This document shows positions 35,698 to 46,188 of a DNA stretch of 64,000 nucleotides, piece after piece. Source of the DNA: Corynebacterium frankenforstense DSM 45800 (GTDB taxonomy: Bacteria > Actinomycetota > Actinomycetes > Mycobacteriales > Mycobacteriaceae); assembly GCF_001941485.1 (NCBI RefSeq), contig NZ_CP009247.1, forward strand, positions 372,001-436,000, given 5' to 3'. The notes below the pieces were generated by a model. That model had not been told where the DNA came from, did no database searches, and saw nothing but the letters and a program-made list of their open reading frames with translations. Every line of letters starts with the position of its first letter. The first letter of the stretch is position 1. The translations under genes were made by a program, and so were the position numbers.

Positions 35698-36471
35698 ATG
35701 AACGAACACCGTGATCCCGCGCACCTCGGGCGCCCAGAAGACGTCGCTTCCGCATCACCGGCCACGGCGGCTCTCGCTTGCGCCGGGGTGACCGTCTCCC
35801 TCGGTGGGCGCCGCGTCCTCGACGACGTCGCTCTCGCCGCCCGCCCGGGCCGCGTGCACGCCCTGCTCGGGCGCAACGGCGCCGGCAAGTCCACCCTCTT
35901 CTCCGTGCTGCTGGGCCTGCTCGGGCCCGACGCCGGCACCGTCACCGTCGCGGACGCCCCCTTCACCCGCGACTCGCTGCGCCACATCGGCGCCTCCGTC
36001 AACGGCCCGGCCTGCTACGGCCACCTCTCGGCGCGCGCCAACCTGCGCGTGCACACCACGCTGCTCGGCCTGCCCGACGCCGAGGCCGACCGGGTGCAGG
36101 CGCTCGTGGGGCTCGGCGACGTCGGGAAGAAGAAGGCCAGGAACTTCTCCACGGGCATGAAGGCGCGCCTGGCGCTGGCACAGGCGCTGCTCGGCGAGCC
36201 GGAGATCCTCGTGCTCGACGAGCCGCAGAACGGGCTCGACCCGCAGGGCATCGCCGACCTGCGCGGATTCCTGCGCGAGCGCGCGGCCCGCGGCGGCACC
36301 GTGCTGGTCAGCTCGCACCAGCTCGGCGAGGTCCGCCACCTCGCCGACGACGCCACCGTGCTCGCCGGCGGGCGGGTGCGCTACTCCGGCCCGCTCGCCG
36401 GACTCGCCCCCGGCGCCGACGGCGACCTCGAGACCGCCTTCCTCCGCCTGACCGCCGAGGACGCCCGATGA
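35698..36471 (+). CDS. ABC transporter ATP-binding protein
   Basis: A 257-residue ATPase. Walker A is GRNGAGKST near 60, the signature is NFSTGMKARLALAQ (STGMK variant typical of antibiotic and bacteriocin exporters), Walker B is EILVLDEPQNGLD, and the H-loop is VLVSSHQLGE. The short stretch of about 28 residues before the domain is low in structure. The stop overlaps the permease start (ATGA). Together with the kinase and regulator it resembles a drug or peptide resistance module. Confidence 0.93.
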   Translation: MNEHRDPAHLGRPEDVASASPATAALACAGVTVSLGGRRVLDDVALAARPGRVHALLGRNGAGKSTLFSVLLGLLGPDAGTVTVADAPFTRDSLRHIGASVNGPACYGHLSARANLRVHTTLLGLPDAEADRVQALVGLGDVGKKKARNFSTGMKARLALAQALLGEPEILVLDEPQNGLDPQGIADLRGFLRERAARGGTVLVSSHQLGEVRHLADDATVLAGGRVRYSGPLAGLAPGADGDLETAFLRLTAEDAR

Positions 36472-38132
36472 GCGCGCCGCACGCTGCCGCCGCCCGCCGG
36501 CCGCGCTACCTGCGCGCCGAGCTGATCCGCGCCCGCGGCTCCGCGCTGGCCCGCCTGCCGCTGCTCGGCCTGCTGCTCGGCGCGATCACCGCGTTCTTCG
36601 GCCCGCTCTCGGCGCCCCCGGGTGCCGACGCCGCCACCGTCCTCAACTGGCAGGGCCTCTACCTGACCGGCATGGCCGCCCCGCTCGTCGGCCTCTTCGC
36701 CGCCGTCGCCGAGTCCCGCGAACGCACCGCCCGCGCCGGCGGCACCGCGTGGCGGTCGGTCTCGGTGCACCGGCAGCGCGCCGCCCGCCTGGCGGTGGTC
36801 TGGCTGGCCGTCGCGGCCTTCCACGTCCTCAACTTCGGGGTGACCTTCCTCGCCGCCGCGCTGCTGGGCATGGCCCGGGCGTGGCTGGTCGCGGCGGTCG
36901 GTGCGGCGGCGCTGCTCGGCGCGCTCGGCGTGGCGGGGCTGGCCGCGGCCCTGGCCCGGCGCCGCGGCACGGTCGCGGTCCTGGTCGCCGGCGTGATCTG
37001 GCAGGCCGCGGGCATCGCGGTCGCCGCGCCGTGGTGGTGGGCGCTGCCGCCGACGTGGCCGTTGCGCCTGGTCCTGCCGCTGCTCGGCGTGCAGTTCAAC
37101 CTCCTGCCGCTCGAGCCGGGCTCACCGCTGGCCGCCCAGACGCCCTGGTGGCCGGCCGCGCTGTGCTGCCTGCTCGTGCTGCTCGGCGCCGCCGCCGCGG
37201 TCCTGGTCCCGCCCCGCGAGCGCCGCCCCCGCCCGATTGCCGACGCCCCGCCTGGCTCCGCGGGCGCGGTACCGCCCGCCGTCCGGCGCGGTGCGGATTT
37301 CCGGGACGCGGGGACGGTCGCAGAGAGGCCCGCTGACGCGTTCGTCCATGGGGAGTCCGGGCATCCGGGGCCCGGTTCTGAGCCGGGTGCGCGGCACGCA
37401 CCCGGGGTTGCGCCTGCTGCGCAGGAGCCCATGGTGCAGGTCGTGCCTCGCCCGGCGCTGTCGGCCGCGGGCTCGGCCGCCGCTGCCCTGCGGGCGACCG
37501 CGCGGGTGGCCGCCACCCCGGCGGTGCTCGTCGCGGTGGGGCTCAGCGTGCTCGCGCTGGCGGCCACGGCGGCGGTCTACGACGCCTCGTACGTGCGCGG
37601 CCTGTTCGTCTTCGCGGTGCTGCCGCTGGGCGCCGGGGTGCTGCCCGTGCTGGTCTGGCCCGCGCTGGCGGGGGCCTGGCCGCTGGCCCGGGTGGAGAAC
37701 CCCCGCGTGCCGGTGGCTCTCGTGGCGTGGATTTTCCTGGTCGTCGCCGGCATGTGCCTGGTCGCCGCCGTCGCCGTGGCAGCCGCCGGAGTCGGCGAGG
37801 GCGTGGACCCCGCGGCGGCGGGCGCCGCTCTGGTCCGCTGGGCGGCCGTAGCCTGCCTGAGCGGGTGCGTGCTCGCGGCCGTCGCGCTCGCGCTGACCGT
37901 GCGCCTCGGCACCGCGTGGGCCGTCGCCGCGGCCGTGGTGTGGACGGTGGTCTCGGCGACGCTCGGCGGCGACGTGCTCGCGCAGACCGTGCTGTGGCTG
38001 CCCGCCCTGCCGTCCTGGGCGCAGACCGCGGACATCGCCGCGCGTTTCATCGCCGTCGCCGCGCTCGGCCTGCCGCTGCTCGCCGCCGCGACCTGGGCCG
38101 CCCGCCGCGCCCTGCTTTCCGTGCGTCAATAG
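36468..38132 (+). CDS. ABC transporter permease with two fused membrane halves
   Basis: A 554-residue permease. Two blocks of about six helices (about 20-250 and 340-550) are joined by a roughly 70-residue polar linker (255-323) rich in Pro, Ala, Gly and Arg, so one polypeptide may replace a permease dimer. The linker opens on an exact repeat core (37234-37247). The halves resemble ABC-2-type permeases paired with bacteriocin or lantibiotic immunity ATPases. Substrate unknown. Confidence 0.85.
   Translation: MSAPHAAAARRPRYLRAELIRARGSALARLPLLGLLLGAITAFFGPLSAPPGADAATVLNWQGLYLTGMAAPLVGLFAAVAESRERTARAGGTAWRSVSVHRQRAARLAVVWLAVAAFHVLNFGVTFLAAALLGMARAWLVAAVGAAALLGALGVAGLAAALARRRGTVAVLVAGVIWQAAGIAVAAPWWWALPPTWPLRLVLPLLGVQFNLLPLEPGSPLAAQTPWWPAALCCLLVLLGAAAAVLVPPRERRPRPIADAPPGSAGAVPPAVRRGADFRDAGTVAERPADAFVHGESGHPGPGSEPGARHAPGVAPAAQEPMVQVVPRPALSAAGSAAAALRATARVAATPAVLVAVGLSVLALAATAAVYDASYVRGLFVFAVLPLGAGVLPVLVWPALAGAWPLARVENPRVPVALVAWIFLVVAGMCLVAAVAVAAAGVGEGVDPAAAGAALVRWAAVACLSGCVLAAVALALTVRLGTAWAVAAAVVWTVVSATLGGDVLAQTVLWLPALPSWAQTADIAARFIAVAALGLPLLAAATWAARRALLSVRQ
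37234..37247 (-). repeat. Dispersed repeat core inside the ABC permease linker
   Basis: Exact reverse-strand core (CGATTGCCGACGCC) encoding IADA at the start of the linker; a further degenerate half (GATTTCCGGGACGC) follows near 37296. Confidence 0.55.
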
Positions 38133-38154
38133 AGGCGGGCGCCCACGCCGCACG

Positions 38155-38192
38155 CACGCGCCGACGGCGCCCACCGGGACGTCGTCAATCGC
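38155..38192 (+). repeat. Dispersed GACGTCG repeat between permease and menB
   Basis: Core at 38178-38191. Positions 38166-38192 are identical (reverse complement) to 529-555 inside hemA. It ends three bases before the menB stop codon in a convergent gap. Confidence 0.8.
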
Positions 38193-38195
38193 AGG

Positions 38196-39161
<966 letters not shown>

Positions 39162-39169
39162 GCCCGCCC

Positions 39170-39194
39170 AGTCTAGGGCGCGCCCGCCTACGCT
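39170..39194. promoter_or_regulatory. Back-to-back leaderless promoters of menB and menC
   Basis: TAGACT on the reverse strand (39170-39175) is eight bases from the menB ATG; TACGCT on the forward strand (39189-39194) is seven bases from the menC ATG. Only 40 bases separate the two start codons, so the -35 regions must overlap. Confidence 0.55.
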
Positions 39195-39201
39195 GGCGGG
39201 C

Positions 39202-40227
39202 ATGACCGTCCAACCGCCGCCGCCCGTCCTGCCCTCGCCACTGCCCGCCGTCGACGAGATCCTCGCGCGCACCCGTGTGGTCGCCCTGCCGATGCGCGTG
39301 CGCTTCCGCGGGGTGACCGTCCGCGAGGCGGCGCTCATCGAGGGGCCCGCCGGCTGGGGCGAGTTCGCGCCGTTTCTCGAGTACCCGCCGGCCGAGGCCG
39401 CCGCGTGGCTGGCCGCCGGCCTCGAGGCCGCCTGGCTCGGCCTGCCTGAGCCTGCCGCCGGATCCGTCGAGGTCAACGCCACCGTGCCCGCCATGGACCC
39501 GGCCGGCGTGCCCGGGCTGCTCGAGCGCTACCCCGGCTGCACCACCGTCAAGGTCAAGGTCGCCGAGCGCGGACAGACGCTTGACGACGACCGCGCGCGC
39601 GTCGCCGCCGTGCGCGCCGCGCGCCCGGGCGCGGTGGTGCGCGTGGACGCCAACCGGGGCTGGAGCGTGGCCGAGGCGGTGCGCGCGGCCGAGGAGCTGG
39701 GCGAGCTTGCCTACCTGGAGCAGCCGTGCACGACCGTCGCCGAGCTCGAGCGGCTGCGCGCGGAGCTGGATCGGCGGGGGATTGCCACCCCGATCGCCGC
39801 CGACGAGTCGATCCGGCGCGCCGCCGACCCCTACCTGGTCGCCGAGTCCGGGGCGTGCGGCTGGGCGGTGCTCAAGGTCGCCCCGCTCGGCGGGGTGCGC
39901 CGGCTGGCCGCGATCGCCGAGCACCTGCGGGGTGCCGACATGCACGTCACGGTCGCCAGCGCGCTGGATACGGCGGTGGGCATGAACGCGGGGCTGGTCG
40001 CGGCCTCGCTGCTCTCCGAGGCGCCGGCCGGGCTGGCCACGCAGTCGCTGTTCGAGGCCGACGTCGCGGCCCCACGCGAGCTCGTCGGCGGGCGGCTGCC
40101 CACCGCACCTGCGGTGCCCGAGCCGGACCGGCTGGCGGAGCTGGCCGCGGCGCCGGAGCGGCGGGACTGGTGGTTCGAGCGCATCCGCGCCGCGCACGCC
40201 TGCCTGGCGGAGGCGCACCAGGGGTAG
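39202..40227 (+). CDS. menC: o-Succinylbenzoate synthase MenC
   Basis: Dehydrates SHCHC to o-succinylbenzoate. The 341-residue enolase-superfamily enzyme has the KxK pair in TTVKVKVAE, metal ligands in VDANRGW, LEQPC and ADESIR, and the second catalytic Lys in LKVAPLGG. ATG at 39202 is leaderless. It diverges from menB and precedes the UvrA-like gene by 69 bases. Confidence 0.95.
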   Translation: MTVQPPPPVLPSPLPAVDEILARTRVVALPMRVRFRGVTVREAALIEGPAGWGEFAPFLEYPPAEAAAWLAAGLEAAWLGLPEPAAGSVEVNATVPAMDPAGVPGLLERYPGCTTVKVKVAERGQTLDDDRARVAAVRAARPGAVVRVDANRGWSVAEAVRAAEELGELAYLEQPCTTVAELERLRAELDRRGIATPIAADESIRRAADPYLVAESGACGWAVLKVAPLGGVRRLAAIAEHLRGADMHVTVASALDTAVGMNAGLVAASLLSEAPAGLATQSLFEADVAAPRELVGGRLPTAPAVPEPDRLAELAAAPERRDWWFERIRAAHACLAEAHQG

Positions 40228-40283
40228 GGGAGCAGCGCGCCCGCGGCCGGCCTACCCCGCCCGGGCGACCGGAGAGCGGCCCC

Positions 40284-40289
40284 TACAGT
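40284..40289 (+). promoter_or_regulatory. Leaderless-type -10 box of the UvrA2-like gene
   Basis: TACAGT ends seven bases before ATG 40297, overlapping an upstream GTG and thereby excluding it as start. Confidence 0.5.
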
Positions 40290-40296
40290 GGGGCCC

Positions 40297-42849
40297 ATGA
40301 GCGCTGAACCCACCCAGAGCACCGCAGCGGCTGCGGCGGCCCCGAGCGACCCGACCGACGACGGCATGATCCACGTGCGCGGCGCGCACCTGCACAACCT
40401 CGCCGGCGTGGACGTCGACGTGCCGCGCGGCCAGCTGGTCGCGGTGACCGGAATCTCGGGCTCGGGCAAGTCCTCCCTGGCCTTCGGCACCGTCCACGGC
40501 GAGGCGCAGCGCCGCTACTTCGAGTCGGTCGCCCCGTTCGCCCGCCGCCTCATCGGCTCGGCGACGGACCCGCAGGTCGAGGCCGTCGAGGGCCTGCCGC
40601 CGTCGGTGGCGCTGCAGCAGAACACCTCGGCCGGCGGGGCGCGTTCGACGGTGGGCACCGTCTCGACGATGTCGAACACGGTGCGCCTGCTCTACTCGCG
40701 CGTCGGCGACTACCCGGCCGGTCTCACCCGCCTCGACAGCGACCACTTCTCGCCGAACACGGCCGTGGGCATGTGCCCGGACTGCCAGGGCACGGGCGTG
40801 CGGTACGAGCCCACCGAGGCCTCGATGGTCCCGGACCCCTCGCTGAGCATCAACGACGGCGCGATCAAGGCCTGGCCCGGGGCGTGGGCGGGCAAGAACT
40901 TCCGCGACATCCTCGACACCCTGGGCATGCCCATGGACACCCCGTGGCGCGACATCGACCAGGCCACACGCGACTGGATCCTGTTCACCGACGAGACCCC
41001 CGTGGTCACCGTGACCCCCGACCGCCGCGCCGACCAGGTGGAGAAGCAGTACCAGGGCACCTGGCGCTCGACGGCGAACTACCTGCGCAAGACGCTCGCC
41101 GAGACCGAGTCGGACACGCTGCGCAAGCGCACCATCTCCTTCATGGAGGAGTCCGTCTGCCCGACCTGCGACGGCCGCCGCCTCGGCCGCGACGCGCTGT
41201 CGGTGACCTACGCCGGCCTGCCGATCGACGAGCTGGGGCAGGTGCCGCTGGAGCGCCTCGCCGACATGCTTGCCGACGTCGCGCACGCCTCCTCCGAGGC
41301 CGAGCGCCTGCTGCTGGGTGCCCTGCGCCCCATCCTGGACTCCGCGCTCGAGCTGGGCCTGGGGCATCTGTCGCTGGACCGCCCGGCGCGCACGCTCTCG
41401 GCCGGCGAGCTGCAGCGCGTGCGGCTGGCCTCGCAGCTCAAGACGGGCCTGTTCGGGGTGATGTACGTCCTCGACGAGCCCTCGGCGGGGCTGCACCCGG
41501 TGGAGCGTCAGGCGGTGCTCGACATCGCGCGGCGCTTCATCGCCCAGGGCAACACGGTCATGCTCGTCGAGCACGACATGGACCTGGTGGCGGCCTCGGA
41601 CTGGATCGTCGACGTCGGCCCGGGGGCCGGCGCCGGCGGCGGGCGCATCGTCTACTCCGGGCCAACCGCCGAATATTTGGCGGCGGTGCGGGGCGAGCCC
41701 CGGCAGGCGGAACAACCGCAGGGCGCCGACTCCGCCGGGCATGTGCCGGGCACCGGAGCGGACGGGACGGCTGCGGGGAGCAGCGACGCGCCGGGCACGG
41801 ACTCCGCAGGCCCAGCCGGGGAGGCCGAGCGCGCCGGGAACGCCGTGCAATCCCCGACGGCCGCGGCCCTGGCCGCGGGCGCGCCGCGCCTCAACGACGC
41901 ACCGCGGGCGGCGTCGGGAATGCTGGAGCTGCACGGGGCGTCGTCAAGAACGGTGCGCGACCTGGACCTGGAGGTCGGCTTCGGGCAGTTCACGGTGATC
42001 GCGGGCGTGTCGGGCTCCGGCAAGACGACGCTGCTCGACATGCTCACCGACGCCGCCGAGGAGCAGGCCGGGCGCGTGCTGCCGATCTCGCAGAAGCCGA
42101 TCGGGCGCACGCCGCGCTCGTGCCTGGCGACCTACACCGGCTTCTTCGACACGGTGCGCCGCCTGTTCGCCGGCACCGAGGGGGCCAGGAAGCGCGGCTG
42201 GACCGTCTCGCGGTTCTCCTACAACGTCAAGCAGGGCCAGTGCCCGACCTGCCGCGGCGAGGGCGAGATCGAGGTCGAGCTGGTCTTCCTGCCCGGCTCG
42301 TACACGACGTGCCCCGACTGCGGCGGGCGGCGCTACAACGACGAGACCCTCGAGGTCACCTGGAACGGCTACACCATCGCCGACGTGCTCGCCATGACCG
42401 TCGACGAGGCCGCCGAGGTCTTCGAGGACCAGCCCGTGATCACCACGCTGCAGTCGATGGGGCTGGGCTACCTGCGGCTCGGGCAGGGCGCGCCGACGCT
42501 GTCCGGCGGCGAGGCCCAGCGCATCAAACTGGCCACCGAGCTGACCAAGGCGCGGCGCGGGCGCACCGTCTACCTGCTCGACGAGCCGACCACCGGGCTG
42601 CACCCGGCCGACGTCGACCGGCTGCTCGCCGTGCTCGAGGGGCTCGCCGACGCCGGCGGGACCGTCATCGTCGTCGAGCACGACCCGCGGGTGATCGCCG
42701 CGGCCGACCGCGTGCTCGAGACCGGGCCGGGTGCCGGCGAGCGCGGCGGGCGCGTCATCGCCGACGCCACCCCGGCCCGCCTGGCCGCCGGCGACACCGC
42801 GACCGGTCGGGCGCTCGCCGCCGCGGGCCGGGAGCGCCGCGCGGGATAA
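40297..42849 (+). CDS. UvrA-like ABC ATPase (UvrA2/drug-resistance type)
   Basis: An 850-residue soluble ABC-type ATPase with two nucleotide-binding halves. Walker A motifs are GISGSGKSSLAFG near 32 and GVSGSGKTTLLDM near 570; the signatures are LSAGELQRVRLASQL and LSGGEAQRIKLATEL. Cys pairs for zinc binding are present (CPDCQGTG, CPTCDGRR, CPTCRGEGE, CPDCGG). At 850 residues it is shorter than UvrA and probably lacks the UvrB-binding insertion, as in UvrA2 or DrrC-like proteins linked to resistance to DNA-binding drugs. Residues about 462-548 between the halves are a long Ala/Gly linker that ends near a repeat core variant (41937-41948). Confidence 0.9.
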   Translation: MSAEPTQSTAAAAAAPSDPTDDGMIHVRGAHLHNLAGVDVDVPRGQLVAVTGISGSGKSSLAFGTVHGEAQRRYFESVAPFARRLIGSATDPQVEAVEGLPPSVALQQNTSAGGARSTVGTVSTMSNTVRLLYSRVGDYPAGLTRLDSDHFSPNTAVGMCPDCQGTGVRYEPTEASMVPDPSLSINDGAIKAWPGAWAGKNFRDILDTLGMPMDTPWRDIDQATRDWILFTDETPVVTVTPDRRADQVEKQYQGTWRSTANYLRKTLAETESDTLRKRTISFMEESVCPTCDGRRLGRDALSVTYAGLPIDELGQVPLERLADMLADVAHASSEAERLLLGALRPILDSALELGLGHLSLDRPARTLSAGELQRVRLASQLKTGLFGVMYVLDEPSAGLHPVERQAVLDIARRFIAQGNTVMLVEHDMDLVAASDWIVDVGPGAGAGGGRIVYSGPTAEYLAAVRGEPRQAEQPQGADSAGHVPGTGADGTAAGSSDAPGTDSAGPAGEAERAGNAVQSPTAAALAAGAPRLNDAPRAASGMLELHGASSRTVRDLDLEVGFGQFTVIAGVSGSGKTTLLDMLTDAAEEQAGRVLPISQKPIGRTPRSCLATYTGFFDTVRRLFAGTEGARKRGWTVSRFSYNVKQGQCPTCRGEGEIEVELVFLPGSYTTCPDCGGRRYNDETLEVTWNGYTIADVLAMTVDEAAEVFEDQPVITTLQSMGLGYLRLGQGAPTLSGGEAQRIKLATELTKARRGRTVYLLDEPTTGLHPADVDRLLAVLEGLADAGGTVIVVEHDPRVIAAADRVLETGPGAGERGGRVIADATPARLAAGDTATGRALAAAGRERRAG

Positions 42850-43110
42850 CCCACGGTTCGGCCCGGCGTGTGCCGGATGCGCGCCGGGAGGTTGCCGCGC
42901 TGGGGCGGCGTCATGCGGCGGCTCGTCTTCCGGCCGGTTTCCCGGATGACGGACGCCGCGCGCGCCGGTGCCCGACAGCGGACCCGACGCCGTTCCGCAG
43001 CCGCGGCTACGCCGACCGCCCGCGGACTGCCAGGCTGCGGCGGTAGAGTGCCCGCAAGCACGGCGTGCGCGCCCACGCGCCGCCGTCGAGAACGACCCCG
43101 GAGGAGCGAG

Positions 43111-43842
43111 ATGGCCAACGACAACTACCGCTACGGCGGTTCCGACGACGACTCCACGCGCTACCTCGGACCCTCGTCACAGGGCCCCGGCCGGGGGCCG
43201 GAACCGGGGGGACGTCGCGACGGCCACGGCGACGGGGACGGCACGCGGTACCTGGGCGCGGCGTCGGAAAGCAACTACCGCGGCCGCCCGGGCGCGGACT
43301 CCACGCGCTACCTGGGCGCGGCCGACGAGCCGCCGCGCCAGTACATCCCGCCGCGCGACGAGCGTTACGACGACCCCGCCTACGACGACGGGTACTACGA
43401 CGACGGCTACGACGACTACGACGAGCGCGGCCGCGACCTGCGCGACTTCGAGGAGCGGCCCCGTCGGCGCTCGGGCTCGGGCGGCTCAGGCTCGAACACG
43501 GGCAAGGTCATCGCCGTCACGCTGGCGGTGCTGCTGGCCGGCGCGCTGCTGTTCCTGCTGGGGCGCACCAGCGGCGGCGACGACGAGCCGACCGAGGTGA
43601 CCACCACCGAGGAGATCACCTCCACCGAGCGCACCACCGTCACCGAGGAGCCGACCGAGCGCCGCTTCGAGCTGCCCAGCGAGATGCCGAGCTTCGACAC
43701 CTCGCAGCTGCCCGAGCTGCCGGAGGAGGCGCCGACCGACGAGGCGCAGCTGCGCGAGCTGTGGGACCAGTTCCTCGACCGGCTCTCCGGCGGCGACGGC
43801 ACGCAACCCGAGGGTGAGCCGACGCCGGACACCGCGGGCTGA
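43111..43842 (+). CDS. Single-pass membrane protein with TRYLG repeats
   Basis: A 243-residue protein. The N-terminal cytoplasmic part carries three copies of a TRYLG-type motif (DSTRYLGPSS, DGTRYLGAAS, DSTRYLGAAD), then a Tyr/Asp-rich stretch. One helix lies at about 132-152, followed by a Thr/Glu-rich external region and an acidic C-terminus. ATG has a GGAGG site. The repeats resemble phosphorylatable Thr motifs of actinobacterial FHA-interacting proteins, but this is only a resemblance. The 42850-43110 gap holds a -10-like TAGAGT (43044-43049) and no gene. Confidence 0.8.
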   Translation: MANDNYRYGGSDDDSTRYLGPSSQGPGRGPEPGGRRDGHGDGDGTRYLGAASESNYRGRPGADSTRYLGAADEPPRQYIPPRDERYDDPAYDDGYYDDGYDDYDERGRDLRDFEERPRRRSGSGGSGSNTGKVIAVTLAVLLAGALLFLLGRTSGGDDEPTEVTTTEEITSTERTTVTEEPTERRFELPSEMPSFDTSQLPELPEEAPTDEAQLRELWDQFLDRLSGGDGTQPEGEPTPDTAG

Positions 43843-43915
43843 AGCTGAGGCGGTGCGCACCGCGCACCGCACACCGCGCACGCCGACGCGGGCCGGGTGC
43901 CGCGCGCCGGGGCTC

Positions 43916-43921
43916 TAGAAT
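43916..43921 (+). promoter_or_regulatory. Leaderless-type -10 box of menD
   Basis: TAGAAT ends eight bases before the menD ATG. Confidence 0.55.
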
Positions 43922-43929
43922 CGGGGGCC

Positions 43930-45672
43930 ATGAGCGATTCCCGTGATGCCGCCCCGCAGCCCTCTGCCCCGGACGCGACCGCGCTGGCCGCCGAGGTGGT
44001 CGACCGGCTCGCCGGCTTCGTCACCGACGTCGTCGTCTGCCCCGGCTCGCGCAACACGCCCCTGACCCTGGCGCTGACCGCGCGGCGCGACCTGCGCGTG
44101 CACGTCCGCGTCGACGAGCGCTCCGCCGCCTTCCTCGCCCTGGGTCTGGCCCGCGCGCAGCGCCGCTGCGTCGCGGTGTGCATGACCTCTGGCACGGCCG
44201 TGGCCAACTGCCTGCCCGCCGTCGTCGAGGCCGCCCAGTCGCACACCCCGCTGGTCGTCCTCGCCGCCGACCGTCCCGCCCGCCTGGTGGGCACCGGCGC
44301 CTCGCAGACCATCGTCCAGCGCGGCCTCTTCGGCGGCTACGCGCCGACGCTGCAGGTCGACCACGTCGGCACCGGCGAGGGCGCGGCCGAGGACATCGAC
44401 GCCTTCCTCACCGCCCACCCGCAGGCCCACCTCAACGTCGCGCTGGACAACCCGCTGGTGCCGGCGGCCGCGCCCGGGCCCGTCGGCGAGCCCCGCACCA
44501 CCGCGCCCCGCCCGCGCCCGGTCACCCCGGAGGTCGACCACGGCGAGGTCGCCGTCGACCTGAGCCGCGACACCCTCGTCATCGCCGGCGACGAGGCCTG
44601 GGAAGTCCCCGGCCTCGAGGAGGCGCCCACCATCGCCGAGCCGAGCGCGCCCGCCCCGCTCAACCCCGTCCACCCGTTGGCCGCCGCCGCGCTGCGCCCC
44701 GAGCAGGTCATCGTGGTGGGCCACCCCACCCTGCACCGCGCGGTGCTGCGCCTGGCCGCGGGCGTGCTTGACGACGCCGCGCCCGCCGACGCCGGCGGTT
44801 CCGCGGCGGGGCCTGCGCCGGGCGCCGGGGCGGCGCCCGAGGTGATCGTGCTCAGCCGCACGGAGACGGTCACCGACCCGGAGGGTGCGGCCTCCCGCGT
44901 CGGCTCCCGGGTCAAGACCTCGGGCGAGCCGCGCCGGGAGTGGCTCGCCGCCTGCGAGCGCGCCTCGCAGCTGGCCGCCGAGGCCGTGCGCGCCGGGCTG
45001 GCCGACTCCGAGTACGGCTTCACCGGCCTGCACGTGGCCGCCGCCGTGGCCGACGAGCTCGGCGACGGCGACACCCTCTTCGCCGCGGCGTCGAACCCCG
45101 TGCGCGACCTGTCCTGGGTCGGCCTGCCGTTCGCCGGCGTGCGCACGCTGACCCCGCGCGGGGCGGCGGGCATCGACGGCTCGGTCTCCCAGGCGATCGG
45201 CGCGGCCCTGGCAGCCCAGGCCGAACACCCCGAACTGCCGACGGCCCCGCGCACCGTCGCCCTGCTCGGCGACCTGGCCTTCCTGCACGACGTCGGCGGC
45301 CTGCTCATCGGCGCGGAGGAACCGCGCCCGGAGAACCTGACGATCGTGGTCGCCAACGACGACGGCGGCGGCATCTTCGAGTCCCTCGAGATCGGCGCGC
45401 CCGGTCTGCGCCCGGGCTTCGAGCGGGCCTTCGCCACGCCGACCGGCGTGGACCTGGGCGAGCTCTGCGCCGGCTACGGGGTGGAGCACGCACGCGTCGG
45501 AAATCTCGACGAGCTCGTCGACGCCCTCGTCGACGCCGCCGAGCACCCGCGCTTCCACGTCATCGAGGCGCGCACGACGCGGGCCACGCGGCGCGCGCTG
45601 AGCGAGACGGTGCAGAAGGTCGCCCTGCGCGCCGTCGGTGAGGACGCCGCCGCGCCGGCGGAGGACGCGTGA
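43930..45672 (+). CDS. menD: SEPHCHC synthase MenD
   Basis: ThDP-dependent enzyme adding 2-oxoglutarate-derived succinyl semialdehyde to isochorismate. The 580-residue protein shows [15 protein letters not shown], the active-site Glu in [31 protein letters not shown], and the ThDP-binding [13 protein letters not shown] with the downstream NDDGGGIF. Residues about 279-303 are an Ala/Gly/Pro insertion whose first codons (LDDA) match a repeat core variant (44765-44778). ATG at 43930 is leaderless. Its stop overlaps the next start. Confidence 0.96.
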   Translation: MSDSRDAAPQPSAPDATALAAEVVDRLAGFVTDVVVCPGSRNTPLTLALTARRDLRVHVRVDERSAAFLALGLARAQRRCVAVCMTSGTAVANCLPAVVEAAQSHTPLVVLAADRPARLVGTGASQTIVQRGLFGGYAPTLQVDHVGTGEGAAEDIDAFLTAHPQAHLNVALDNPLVPAAAPGPVGEPRTTAPRPRPVTPEVDHGEVAVDLSRDTLVIAGDEAWEVPGLEEAPTIAEPSAPAPLNPVHPLAAAALRPEQVIVVGHPTLHRAVLRLAAGVLDDAAPADAGGSAAGPAPGAGAAPEVIVLSRTETVTDPEGAASRVGSRVKTSGEPRREWLAACERASQLAAEAVRAGLADSEYGFTGLHVAAAVADELGDGDTLFAAASNPVRDLSWVGLPFAGVRTLTPRGAAGIDGSVSQAIGAALAAQAEHPELPTAPRTVALLGDLAFLHDVGGLLIGAEEPRPENLTIVVANDDGGGIFESLEIGAPGLRPGFERAFATPTGVDLGELCAGYGVEHARVGNLDELVDALVDAAEHPRFHVIEARTTRATRRALSETVQKVALRAVGEDAAAPAEDA

Positions 45673-46100
45673 TGGACGGCGGCGGGCTGCGCAAGCGCGT
45701 GCGCCAGTTCATCGTGGCGCTCTACGTGCTGGCGTGCCTGGGCTGCGCGGCGATGGTCATCGGCCCGGCGCTCAACGACCGCACCATCGACGCCAACCCG
45801 GGGCGCGCCCTGGCCGAGGTCACCGACGTCGGCTGGCGGCGCACCACCGTCGACTACCAGGACGCCGAGGGCATCTTCCACTCCCCGCCGGGCGGGGTGG
45901 CCTACCCGGGCGGCCTGCAGGAGGGCCAGCGCGTCTGGGTGACCTACGCCGTCGACGACCCCGACCTGGTCAAGGTCGAGGGCCGCGAGTGGACGCTGGC
46001 GCTGACCCCGGCGATCTCCTCGTGGCTGGTGTGCACCGTGGTCGCGGGGCTGTCGTGGTGGCTCGCGGGCACCGTCGGAGCCGGGCGGCGGCGCGGGTGA
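45672..46100 (+). CDS. DUF3592-like membrane protein
   Basis: A 142-residue protein with one helix near residues 12-32, an extracytoplasmic beta-rich domain (about 35-110) with DYQDAEGIFHSPPGGVAYPG, and a second helix near 118-136. This matches the DUF3592 layout; no biochemical role is known. Its ATG shares a base with the menD stop, so the two are translationally coupled. Confidence 0.8.
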   Translation: MDGGGLRKRVRQFIVALYVLACLGCAAMVIGPALNDRTIDANPGRALAEVTDVGWRRTTVDYQDAEGIFHSPPGGVAYPGGLQEGQRVWVTYAVDDPDLVKVEGREWTLALTPAISSWLVCTVVAGLSWWLAGTVGAGRRRG

Positions 46101-46188
46101 GACAGTTCACCGCGACTTCTCTTAAGCTTCAAACTAAGTACCACCGGTGGACAACACCCGGCAGTGGCGCACGGAAAGGATGACAGGC

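Noticed and set aside
45494-45505. GCGTCGGAAATC in menD as a second repeat copy
   Set aside because: Only a partial match, within a normally conserved region with no low-complexity sequence.
46112-46141. The A/T-rich stretch TTAAGCTTCAAACTAAGTA as a second DtxR box
   Set aside because: It fits too few consensus positions and lacks the central symmetry; it may only be promoter sequence for mgtA.
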